Below, in pieces: positions 32,729-43,460 of a DNA stretch of 64,000 nucleotides; position 1 is the stretch's first letter; the number at the start of each line of letters is the position of its first letter. The DNA is from Struthio camelus. Taxonomy: Eukaryota > Chordata > Aves > Struthioniformes > Struthionidae. The notes below the pieces were generated by a model. The model saw only the letters and a list, made by a program, of their open reading frames with translations. It was not told the origin of the DNA and did not search any database. Position numbers and translations under genes: made by a program. The stretch lies in assembly GCF_040807025.1 (NCBI RefSeq), contig NC_090943.1, positions 916,356 to 980,355 on the forward strand, in the 5' to 3' direction.

Positions 32729-34918
32729 TCACTGCTTGGGCCGGGCGTCCCCGAGCAGGGCTGGCCCGCTGCCCGCCGCCACCATGTGCACCGCGTCCTC
32801 CAGCTTGTAGAAGGCCTGGAAGAGAGCCGGCGACGTGGCGCAGCACTCCAGGTACCGCCTCAGCGTGGCCAGGCTCTCCCGGACCTCCGGCTCCGAGGGG
32901 CAGGGCCGCACCGCAACGGGCTCCTCCGCGTCCTCGCCCTCGGCCATCCCCCCCTCCCAGTCTGCCACCTCCGTCACTTCCGCGTCTGCTGGCTCCCCGC
33001 AGCAGTCCAGGCCCTCGTCCGTGGGCGCAAAGCGCTCAAACCGCTCCTGGCTGAGCCAGCCGGGCGCCTGGAGCGCAGCAAGGGCGGGCGCGTCCGGGCT
33101 GGGATCCGGGCTGAAGCCGGCAGCCCGGAAGCAGCTCGTTATGACGCCGGGGCGCACGTCTCCCCAGGCCTGGACCAGCACGTGCAAGGCGTCCAGGAGA
33201 GTCGGCTGCTCCGCGCCGCGCTCTGCCGGAGGGCCAGCGCGCGCGGGCAGCCGCGTCAGCATCCTTCGCCGGTAGTGGCCCTTGAGGTCCCGGATGATGC
33301 CACGGTCCAGGGGCTGCGCCAGCGTGGTGGCCGGGGGCACGAAGACCATCCTGACGTTGGACAGCTCGAGGTAGGGGTGAGCGTCGTGCTTGTGGAGCAA
33401 GAGCACGACGCTCTTCCCTTTCCGCCGCATCTCCTCGTTGAACTCCTGCAGCCACTCGGCGAAGAGAGGGGCCGTCATGCGAGCCAGGCTGCTGGCGCGG
33501 TACGTCCAGGGCATGTGCTCCAGGTTGACGCCGCGCAGGCAGCGGGGGCTGGCGCTCTGCCCCACCGCCAGCAGCGCTGCCTTCTCGGAGCCGTCCACGT
33601 TGGTGCAGAGCAGGAGCGTGAGCCGGTCGCTGGGGCCGGCGGCTCTCTCCTCGCCGGCCACCCGTCTGGCAGGGAGCGCTCCCGGCGGGGTGGCCCGGAA
33701 GAGGACGCCCGTCTCCCCGCAGTGGTAGATCTCGGAGGGCGCGTAGCTCCGGAGCAAGTCAGGCAGCACCGTGCCGGCCCAGTGCTCCGCCGTAGGCTGC
33801 TCCGCATCCCTCTTCTCCCGGGGCGGCTTCTTGAAGGTGATGTTGTGGCGCACTTTGAAACGTGCCAGCCAGCTGCTGCTGGGGTCAAAATCGGGCTTGC
33901 CCAGGGCCTCCGCGAGGTTTTTGGCCTTGACTTGCAGGAGCGGCCCGTTGACGGGCAGGTCAGCCGCGCGGGCGCTCTCGAGCCAGCGCAGCAGGGCGGC
34001 CTCGATGGCCACGTCCTTGCCCTCCCGCTTGCGCTTCCGCTCGGGGTTGCTGTGCTGGCGCCACTCGCTCAGGATGCGCTCCTTGTTCTTGATGATGCGG
34101 CAGATCTGGGGCTGCGACACCCCGAACCGCTTGGCCAGCTCGCTCTGGGACACCTTGGGACCGTCCAGCATCTCCAGCACGCGCACCTTCTCGGTGAGCG
34201 AGAGCTCCTTGCGCTCCTTGCGGGGCGGCCCGGCCTCGGCCGGCGCGCCGAGGGAGCTGCTGGCGCCGGCGGCCAGGCGGCAGGGGCTGCCCGCGGGCGG
34301 CCCGGCCCGGCGCGCCGCGAGGCTGCCGCGCTCCGCCGAGCCTCTCCCGCAGCGGCCGCAGACGTAGGAGCGCTGCGCGGCGCGGGCCAGCCGCTGCCGC
34401 ACCGCGTCCGGTTTCTGGCCGAAGCCTCTCGGGCACTCGGCGCGTCCGTGCGGCGGCTCCCTCGGCCGGCGGCGGCCCTCGAAGGGGTCCGCCGGGGGGC
34501 TGAACCCGCCGGCGGCGTTCGGCTCCGCCTCGGCGACGCTCCGGTAGCCGCAGCTCTGCTGCCGGGGCGGCCCGGGGAAGTCGGTCCGGCCGGCGCGCGG
34601 CGTCGGCGGGGCGCCGGGGGCCAGGCACCCGCCGGGCTGCGACACCCCCTCCTCGCTCTTCACCTTCCTCGCCGGCCGGTCCCCTGCGGAAACGAGCACG
34701 TCCGGGCGTGAATCCTCCCGCCTTCACGGCGGATCCGGCCGGGCCAAAGCCCGGGCTCTGCGCGTTCGGCCCCTCACTTAGGCGACGAGTTTCCCCGTGC
34801 TCAGCGGTCCCCCCCCCCCCCGGCGGCGCTCCCCCTCGCTCCCGGCGTGCCCCCCGCCCCGAGGACGCGTCCGCCGCACCTTACCCGGGCAGACGAGGCG
34901 CTGGCGGGCCTCCTTCAT
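32729..34918 (-). CDS. TIGD3-like protein, domesticated Tigger/pogo transposase
   Basis: Two exons on the - strand, 34918-34885 (MKEARQRLVCPG) and 34683-32729, join in phase 1 across a 201-bp intron (662 aa). The exon-2 start has a KVKSEE sumoylation-like site. A CENP-B/pogo N-terminal HTH begins about residue 172 (LSLTEKVRVLEMLDGPKVSQ, FGVSQPQICRIIKNKERIL). A CENPB-type HTH follows (about 240-297, LPVNGPLLQVKAKNLAEALG), then a DDE_1 fold (about 315-500). The first catalytic Asp of the usual DETG is Gly (CGETGVLFR). The second region reads LLLHKHDAHP instead of LLLDNAPAH. Only the third (QPLDRGII) is intact, so transposition is not expected. The C-terminus (LRRYLECCATSPALFQAFY) matches human TIGD3 (LRRWFECNSTSPELFEKFY) as I recall it. 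Probably a nuclear DNA-binding protein; target unknown. TIGD4 is the next best match. Confidence 0.85.
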
Positions 34919-35040
34919 GGCGCCCTGCCGGGGCGGCGCGGCTGGAGAGGTGCGCGGGGACCGGGAGCCGGGCGGGGGGGGCGGTGCCGCCGGCGGGGCC
35001 GCACCGAGGGGGGCGCGGGGCGGGTGTGCAGCGGGACGCG
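34919..35040 (-). promoter_or_regulatory. CpG-rich promoter of the TIGD3-like gene
   Basis: CpG-rich DNA immediately 5' of the - strand ATG (34918), passing directly into a G-run minisatellite. No TATA box. Start site unknown. Confidence 0.45.
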
Positions 35041-35935
35041 GGGACACCTGCACCGGGGGGGGACAGGGGCACCCGTGGTGGCGCTGGGGGGGGGGACGAG
35101 GACACTGGCACCGGGGGGGGGGGACAGGGGCACCCGTGGTGGCGCTGGGGGGGGGGACGAGGACACTGGCACCGGGGGGGGGATAGGGGGATGGAGATAC
35201 CCACACCAACACTGGGGGGGGACGACAGGGACACCCGTGGTGGCACTGGGGGGGGGGACACCGGCACCGGGGGGGGGACAGGGGCACCCGTGGTGGCGCT
35301 GGGGGGGGGGACACCGGCACCGGGGGGGGGGGGACAGGGGCACCCGTGGTGGCGCAGGGGGGGGGCACCGGCACTGGGGGTGGGGACAGGGGCACCCGTG
35401 GTGGCGCTGAGGGGGGGGACAGGGACACCGGCACTGGGGGGAGGAATTGGGAGATGGGGACACCCACACCAACACTGGGGGGGGGACGGGGACACCTGCA
35501 CCGGGGGGGGGACAGGGGCACCCGTGGTGGCGCTGGGGGGGGGGGACGGGGACACCTGCACTGGGGGGGGGGACAGGGGCACCCGTGGTGGCACTGGGGG
35601 GGACGGGGACACCGGCACCGGGGGGGGGAGGAACGGGGACACCGGCACCGGGGGGGGACGGGGACACCGGCACCGGGGGGGGGGGAGGAACGGGGACACC
35701 GGCACCGGGGGAGGAACGGGGACACCGGCACCGGGGAGGAACGGGGACACCGGCACCGGGGGGGGACGGGGACACCGGCACCGGGGGGGGGGAGGAACGG
35801 GGACACCGGCACCGGGGGAGGAACGGGGACACCGGCACCGGGGGGGGACGGGGACACCGGCACCGGGGGGGGGGAGGAACGGGAACACCGGCACCGGGGG
35901 GGGCAGCGGGCCGGGCGGCGGCACCCGGGCCGGCT
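35040..35935 (+). repeat. G-run minisatellite (GGGGACACCGGCACCGGGGG)
   Basis: Two related units occur: a long one with CAGGGGCACCCGTGGTGGCGCTGGGGG (35040-35620) and a short 21-45 bp one, ACGGGGACACCGGCACCGGGG (35600-35900). Nearly every unit carries a run of six to twelve G on the + strand, so G-quadruplex formation is likely. It ends in CTACC repeats before a CGG/CCG run. Confidence 0.92.
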
Positions 35936-36229
35936 CCCTACCTACCTACCTACCTGCCCGCCGCCGCCGCCGCCGCCGCCGCCGCCCCGTGAAGCCCCGC
36001 GCGGCCCCGCTGGCGGCGGCGGCGCGCGCACGCGCACGCGCACGGGCACGCGCGGGGAGCCCCGCCCCGCCGCCACGGCCATTGGGCCGCCGCCTGCGGG
36101 AGTCGCGCGGATTGGACGCGCTGCCGACCAATCCGCGCGGGGGAGAGGGGGCGGGGCCGCGGCGCGGACGGGAGCCGAAAGGGGCCGTGGGGCGGGCGGG
36201 GGGCAGGACGGGGGCCGTGGGGCGGGGGC

Positions 36230-37335
36230 ACACGGGTGTGACCCCCCCCAGGTGTGACCCCCAGCTGTAGCACGGCTGTGACCCCCCCAGCTGTGACCCC
36301 CCCAGGTGTGACCCCCCCCAGGTGTGACCCCCCAGGTGTGACCCCCAGCTGTAGCACGGCTGTGACCCCCCAGGTGTGACCCCCCCCCCAGGTGTGACCC
36401 CCAGCTGTAGCACGGCTGTGACCCCCCAGGTGTGACCCCCCCAGGTGTGACCCCCCAGGTGTGACCCCCAGCTGTAGCACGGCTGTGACCCCCCCCAGGT
36501 GTGACCCTCCCGGGTGTGACACCCCCCAGGTGTGACCCCCAGCTGTAGCACGGCTGTGACCCCCCCCAGGTGTGACCCCCAGCTGTAGCACGGCTGTGAC
36601 CCCCCAGGTGTGACCCCCCCCAGGTGTGACCCCCAGCTGTAACGCGGCTGTGACCCCCCAGGTGTGACCCCCCCAGGTGTGAACCCCCAGGTGTGACCCC
36701 CAGCTGTAGCACAGCTGTGACCCCCCCACAGGTGTGACCCCCGGGTGTGACCCCCAGCTGTGACCCCCCCAGCTATGACCCCCCAGCTGTGACCCCCAGG
36801 TGTGACCCCCCCAGCTGTGACCCCCGGGTGTGACCCCCCAGCTGTGACCCCCCCAGCTGTGACCCCCCCCAGCTGTGACCCCACCAGGTGTGACCCCCAG
36901 CTGTGACCCCCTGAGGTGTGAACCCCCCAGGTGTGACCCCCAGCTGTGACCCCCTGGTGTGACCCCCAGCTGTGACCCCCCCCAGGTGTGACCCCCTGGT
37001 GTGACCCCCCCAGCTGTGACCCCCCCACAGGTGTGACCCCCGGGTGTGACCCCCAGGTGTGACCCCCAGCTGTGACCCCCCAGGTGTGACCCCCAGCTAT
37101 GACCCCCCAGCTGTGACCCCCAGGTGTGACCCCCAGGTGTGACCCCCAGCTGTAGCACAGCTGTGACCCCCCCCAGGTGTGACCCCCCCAGCTGTGACCC
37201 CCCCCAGCTGTGACCCCCCCCAGGTGTGACCCCCAGCTGTAGCACAGCTGTGACCCCCCCAGCTGTGACCCCCAGCTGTGACCCCCCCAGCTGTGACCCC
37301 CCAGCTGTGACCCCCAGGTGTGACCCCCCCGGCTC
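36230..37335 (+). repeat. Minisatellite (GTGACCCCCCAGGTGTGACC)
   Basis: About 1.1 kb of 13-16 bp units (C)AG(G/C)TGTGACCCCCC. The left part and the far right also contain an interspersed longer unit with AGCTGTAGCACGGCTGTGAC. C-rich on the + strand and ending about 250 bp before the start codon of the ZNF212-like gene. Confidence 0.92.
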
Positions 37336-37586
37336 CCCCCCCGCCCCGCTCCCCGCAGCGCCGCCGCCGCCGCGCGCTCCTCCCGCCGCCAGGGGGCGCC
37401 GCCACCCCCCCCCCGCCGCCGCCGCTCCGGCCGCCGCTCCCAGCGCGCCCCGCGGCACCTGGCATGGCCGCCCTGCCCCGCCGCTGCTGAGGAGGCGCCG
37501 GGCCCGCCCCGCTCCCGCCGCCGCCGCCCCCGCTCCCGCCGCCGCCCCCGCTCCCGCCGCCGCCCCCTCCGCCGCCGCGCACGGCC
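37336..37586 (+). promoter_or_regulatory. CpG promoter of the ZNF212-like gene
   Basis: CpG-dense, CCGCCG-rich sequence directly upstream of the ATG. It is divergently arranged relative to the TIGD3-like gene 2.7 kb away, with two minisatellites between. No TATA box seen. Confidence 0.5.
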
Positions 37587-40500
37587 ATGGCCGACTGGGC
37601 CCCCGCGCAGGTAAGCGCTGCCCCCGCCGCCTCCCGCCGCGCCGGGCCCCGGGCGCCCCCGGCCCGGCTCCCCCCCCCCCCCCCCCCCCCGCCGCCGCCG
37701 CCGCCTCGGCCCGGCCGCTGCCGGAGCAGCCGCGGTGCCACGGCCCGCTGTGTGTCCCCGCAGGACCTGGAGTGGGACATGGAGCCGCAGGAGCTGGCGC
37801 TGGCGCCGCCGCTGCCGCCGCCCGCCGAGCAGGCCGCCGAGGCCGAGGCCGAGCCGCCGGCCGCCGAGCTCTCCCTGACGCTCGTGGCCGAGCTGCAGGC
37901 CGTGGACCGCAAGGTGGACTCGCAGGCGGCCCAGCTGATGAACCTGGAGGGGCGGATGCGCATGGCCGAGACCAAGCTCATCGGCTGCGAGAAGACGGCC
38001 GTGGAGTTCGGCAACCAGCTGGAGAGCAAGTGGACCGCGCTGGGCACCCTCATCCAGGAGTACGGGCAGCTGCAGAAGCGCCTGGAGAACATGGAGAACC
38101 TGCTGAAGAACAGGAACTTCTGGATCCTGCGGCTGCCCCCGGGGGCAAAGGGGGAAGTGCCCAAGGTATCGGCCCCGTCCCCGAAACGGGGGTTGCGTTG
38201 CACGTCCTCCGCGCTAGCAGTTCTGTTTAAGGGCAGCTGGAGTTCAGCTCAGCTCGTCGGGACGCTGCTCTCCTGCGGCAGCGCTGGCTGCGAAGCGCCT
38301 GCTGCGGCTCGTTTCGCATTAATTACCGCTCAGGATGTATCCGCGGTACTCGGCAAACACGCGGGCTGCCCTGTGCGGGGTCGCGGGCGGCTTAGCGCGG
38401 ACGGATCCGTGTAGGCAGACCTCTGAATCGCGCAGGTCCCGTGGTGTGGTTTCACCCCGCCTGCGCGCCTAGGTTCGCTCGCGTGCGCCTTGCTCCTGTT
38501 CAGAGGTGACCGCGGGAGACTAGCGTGGAGGATGACGTGGGGAGAGAGTCTCTGTTGGGCGCTACGCTAAAGACGCCGTCTGCAACGCAGGGAGACGGAG
38601 CAGGGTGCCGGAGTAGGCAGATGCTGAGGGGAAACCCCATCGTACCCCTTGCAGGCCAGGGCTAAGCTGCGCGAACCGAGGGGACGCGTAAGGCGTGTGA
38701 GGAGGAACGGGCATCGCTGCGTGGAACGGTGCTGCGCGACGCTTGAGCGGTTGTTCCCGGATGTTTTCTTCAACAGGAGGCTCTTTGCTGAGCGTGTGAT
38801 GCTTTTGATTGCAGGTCCCGGTGGCGTTCAACGACGCTTCGTTTAATTTCTCTGAGCAGGAGTGGAAAAGCTTGAACGAATGGCAAAAGGAGCTTTACAG
38901 GCACATCATGAAAGGCAACTACGAGGCCGTGATCTCGATGGGTAAAGACCGGCTGGGGTTCGCCCTGAGCTTCCTGACGCGCCAGGTTTTCTCAGGGCCT
39001 GGTGGATACGAGCACCCCTGCGACTGGCGACTCGGGGAGGGTGGATGGTGTGGCGGTCTGGTAACGCGTTATGTTGGCTTTCAACAGCAGCCCAGGAAAC
39101 TTAGAAGTTCAATCCTCACAGTTTTAGTTTAGCTGTGGATGGCTATCGCAAGAGCACCGCTACAGTGGCCGCATCTCCCTGGCAGTCTCTGTGGCCCGTA
39201 GGAGCCGGGCGAGGACCTGGGTAGTGAGGAGGAGGGGAAATGAGAGGACCCCAAAGCTAGGTAAAGGTGGGAAAAAGGGGAGATTCTTACTCTGTCATGC
39301 AAAGGTCCACAGATCCACTGCGCTGGGTGCATCAGCCGCTTGCCGCTTGGGGCAGTTACTAGCAGCAGAGGGGTGCCCTGCCTCCTGAGGTTCCTTCCAG
39401 TCTTTTCTGTGGATGAGCAGTCCTTCCATCTGCAGAGAGTTTCGTAAGGAAGGAGAGCAAGGTTTGTCAGCTGTCTGCATTGGCACTCTGTCTAATCCCT
39501 AGCCCAGCCCCAGGGAGGCGTTTCACGTGCAGACCGTTGTAGTAGCTGCTCCTGCAGTTGTCAGGGATAGAGCTGGGAGGAACGAGAGGGCAACGGCAGG
39601 CTCTGCCGTCTGCTTTCCCTTCGCGTGGCTCAGGGCAGCGCGTTCAAGGCTCCATGAACGTGCCCTGCTCGCTCCTTGCCGTCCAGGCCGTGAGGGACAC
39701 TTGGACCTGTGCTGCACCTGCGTGGACGTGTCACCGTTGCGAGCGTTTCGGAGCACCTACGTGTATTTTGAGAGATGTTCTTGCCCTGGCTGAACGTCAG
39801 TGTCCAGAGAGCACAGACATCCCCGGTAGACAGAAATCCCCTCTTTGCGTTCAGATCACTTATATATGAGCTCACTAAACTGTACGTCCTGCCATCCAAA
39901 TCTGGCTGATGCGTATCTTTTTGGGGGGAGGGTGAGGGGTGGGAAGGAGTGTAGAGTTCTGCTGCATCCTTAGGTACAAGGGAGAAAGGCAAAGGATAAA
40001 TATTGCCCCCCCCCCCCATTCTCCTGTTTAAAAACAACCCTACATCCTACTTCAGAGGCGCAGGAATGTAACAGTCCTGCCGAAAGGGATCTGTGGATCT
40101 GAGCCTGAAGCTTAGAAAAATGTATCTGTGCTTAATCTGCAGGTTTCCTCTCTTTGAGTAACTGGGTTCTGAGATCAGGCCCTCATATAAGCCAGATAGA
40201 TTCACCAGAGCAGTGGTGGAAATGAATAACCGGAGACTCACGTTTGTTGTTGCAAAATGAAATTTTCCGCTCTCCGTACTAGGAGAGAGTGTGATTTCCC
40301 CTTTCCCCCATCAAAATCCACAAACAGCCTGTGACTCGGAAGAGTAGGATGGAACAGTTCTGGCTGTGGAAATCCTCGGCTGGAGGGAACTGTATGGGGA
40401 GGGCACTTCCTCTGTTGCCGTTGGCTGACAGGTCTGGTTCTGTCCCCAAGCTGAAGTTCCCATTGTAATGGATCCGCGGACCTTAGCACAAAGGAGAAGA

Positions 40501-43460
40501 AAGGAAGTCTGGAGGTAAGCACAGATGCATTTTCTTATTCTCCTCCTCACGCTGCAGGCTGGGAGGTGCTCCTCACCTGAGCAGAGTGTGCTCCTGCAGT
40601 CCGCTCATGTTCCCAGGGCCCAGACAAGGTGAGCGGTGCAGATGTGTGAGAGCATCTTCTTAAGCCTCTCTTTCCATTACCCGTCATCCTCAGCAGTGAA
40701 GGAAGGTTGGTGGGCAAAGGTGTAACAGTCTCTGTCCTGCAAGGGCAAAGGAAATGTTCTGACCTTTTTTTTTTTTTTTTTTTTTAAACGTACAGATGCT
40801 GCAATTTCTAAGCCTGACCTTCTGTCGCGTATAGAACAAGGAGAGGATCCCAATGCTGAGGATCAGGGTGACTCTGAGGGAGAAACGCCTACCGATCCCA
40901 GCACCGGTGAGCTATAAAATTCCTAGGACTCGGTGGGAAGGTAGAAAACGGACATGTGGTTGTCACAGCCTGCCTGAGCTCTCCCACTTGCTTCTGTTGA
41001 TGAGTTTTGCCAGGATTGTCCTCGGGCGGAGAGGGGGCTTTGCCTTCATAGCTGGCTCTTGCCTGATGGGGCCGTCTCTCCTGAAATCCTCGGTAAAGCA
41101 GCGAGCAGTTGTGAATATAAACTCACGTCACTCTTCTCCTATGCACAGAGTTTTCCTTTCCTGGTCCGGATGAGAGCTCGTGGAATAAATATGAAGAGAC
41201 TCTGGCTGAAAGTCACGAGGGCTCCGAAGAGGAGGAGAACGCGGAGGTTGCTAGTACATGTGAGTTAGAAGCGCAGAGCTTTGCTGAGCGCTGCACAGCC
41301 CTGCAACGGCCGAGGCGGGAGACGGACACGGGCTCAGGCTCTTGGCACTTGGTGGGGATTGCCTGGGCGTGGGATCCTGCCTTTACTGTGATCTCTGCCA
41401 GGCTCGCTTCAAGGGTCAGCATGGCAGCTGGATGACAGCCATGGCAGATGGATAACACGTGTGCAGAAACTACCGTACGCGAGCAGCAAGGCTGTAAAAG
41501 CAGCTGCCGGCTAGGGAGTGCGGGTCACCTGTACAGGGGCGGGTCGCTCAGCCAGGTATTATGTTTGTAGTCTGGTCAGCTTTGAGCTGGAGCATGCATA
41601 GTGCAGGCAAACTTCGATGGCTTTAGCAGCAAAGAAGAATATGTAAACTGGTGTGTTTCACAGGTTTCTGTCTCAGCCAAACGTGAGGCTTTCTGTGGGA
41701 CAGCAAAAGGCGTGGCCTTGTCCCTGCCCCATCACTTCAAGTCCCCGCTTTGACGCGTGGGAACGCATAACTGCTCGCTTAAGGAAAGCTTGCTAGGATG
41801 TGCTTTTGGTCTGCTGGCCTTGTTCTCAGAAGCAGCTGAACTGTTCTGGATGATGCTTTTCCGAAAATTCAGCCTGATGAAAACAAAGCAGCCCATTTTC
41901 AGACTGCGTGTTTAGGTGTTTGACAAAATGACGAGCACCTGAAGAGTCCTCTGATAGGGAGGGTTTGAGCAGCCTTCTCTGTGCACAGAAATACTGGGCA
42001 CGTCTCTACCTTCTTGCATTCTGCAGAAACCTGTTGCTTTTCAGACCTCTTTCTACATTCCCTGATCCTCTGTGCTCCTGTCATCCTCTCTTTGCCAGGG
42101 TCCTTGGGATTGCTTTGAGTTACTGTTCTTTACGTTATGGAAGATCCTTCAGCCCCTGGCCTATGCGCCATACAAACCCAAAAGGAAAAGAGGGGATTTT
42201 CCCCTTTCCCCCCCTTTTTATTTTGCTGTCCTAAACTGCATGTTCTCAAAGATCTGTTCTGGTTCATCTCCTGCTGAGAAACCCACTTTTTTTCTGTGTC
42301 TAGCTATATAGAGAGGCCTCATCGTCATATTATCTGAGCTTTCCCAAGAAGTCAAAATATTCTGGCTCTATTTGTATCCCGGTACTGCTTAGATAGCTCC
42401 CAGATGGGACTTGCAACCCTGTAGTGCCACGTACTGTTTGTGCACTGCAAAGACCACCTCTACCCCAAAAGATCTTTCAGTCTAAATAATGAGGCAGTTG
42501 TTATCTCAAAGAAATGACATAACTGTCTCTGCTCTGCCAGATGCACAGCAGTGCGATGAGGAAGGTCCAGAGAACCTTGAGCTTCCTAGCTCATTAGCAG
42601 GAAAATGGGAAGATGTTTTCCCGAACCCTGAGGAAGAGGCAAAGCCAACCAGCAAGAGTCGAAGTGGATCCACCCCACAGCAGAGACCCGCAACGGGCAA
42701 TGGGCTGAGGCGATCTGCTCGCCGCGGGAAAGACTTGGCAAAGAAGGACACTCCTGAGGAAGCAGCTGCAGTGGAAGGGCCGTACATCTGCTGTGAATGT
42801 GGGGAGAGCTTCCTGGACAAGCAGCTCTTTGCCACCCACCAGAAAGCCCACGCAGGCGAGGAAGCCTGCACTTCCCTGGAGCAAGGGGAAAGCTTCAGAC
42901 AGAAATCCAAAATAACTCCTGCGAGAGCCCAGGGGCCGTCCCGCTCCAAACCGTCCAAGCGCCCCGATTCAGAGAAGAGCTCTGGTCTCAAGTACGGCTT
43001 TGTCAGGCACCAGGCTAACAACATGGTGGAGAGACCATATACCTGCTCCCAGTGCAAGGAGAGCTTCAGCCTGGAAGTGAGTCTTATCTTGCACCAGAAG
43101 CTTCATACGGGGAAGGGCGACGGGCCGCTGACATGTACCTACTGTGGGAAGGACTTCCGGGACCTCTCCAAAGCCATCCGCCATCAGCGCATCCACACAG
43201 GGGAGAGGCCTTATCAGTGTACAGAGTGCGGGAAGAGCTTCATCCGGAGGGATCACCTGCTCAAGCACTGGCGGGTCCATACCGGGGAGACTCCATACCA
43301 GTGTCCTGTCTGCGGGAAGCACTTCCGCTACAAAGAGTCTCTGAATTGTCACCAGAAAATCCACTCGCGCAACCCCCGGCCCATGGAGGACTCGCAGGCC
43401 AACTTGGAGTCGGCAACTCAAACCGGCCATTTCTGTGTGAAAAAAGAAACTAAGCAGTAA
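37587..43460 (+). CDS. DUF3669-KRAB-C2H2 zinc-finger protein, ZNF212-like
   Basis: Six coding exons in phase: 37587-37610, 37764-38165, 38815-38941, 40796-40906, 41149-41259, 42541-43460 (564 aa). Exon 1 is MADWAPAQ; exon 2, again exactly 402 bp as in ZNF282, carries DUF3669 (ends [10 protein letters not shown]). Exon 3 is a 127-bp variant KRAB-A ([23 protein letters not shown]). Linkers are [18 protein letters not shown] and an acidic [16 protein letters not shown]; the WIKQEEE site of ZNF282 is lost here. The last exon has one N-terminal finger (CCECGESF...HQKAH), a degenerate one (LEQGESFRQ), then four good fingers from [14 protein letters not shown] to [14 protein letters not shown]. Spacing of the fingers around a GKGDGPLTC linker resembles ZNF212; its place next to ZNF282 agrees. 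ZNF783 or a bird-specific paralog is possible. The exon-4 acceptor follows a 20-plus T-run. Confidence 0.87.

Noticed and set aside
34778-35924. Collagen-like or PPPG-repeat protein on the - strand
   Set aside because: Translation of the GGGGACACCGGCACCG minisatellite; no start context or conserved ends.
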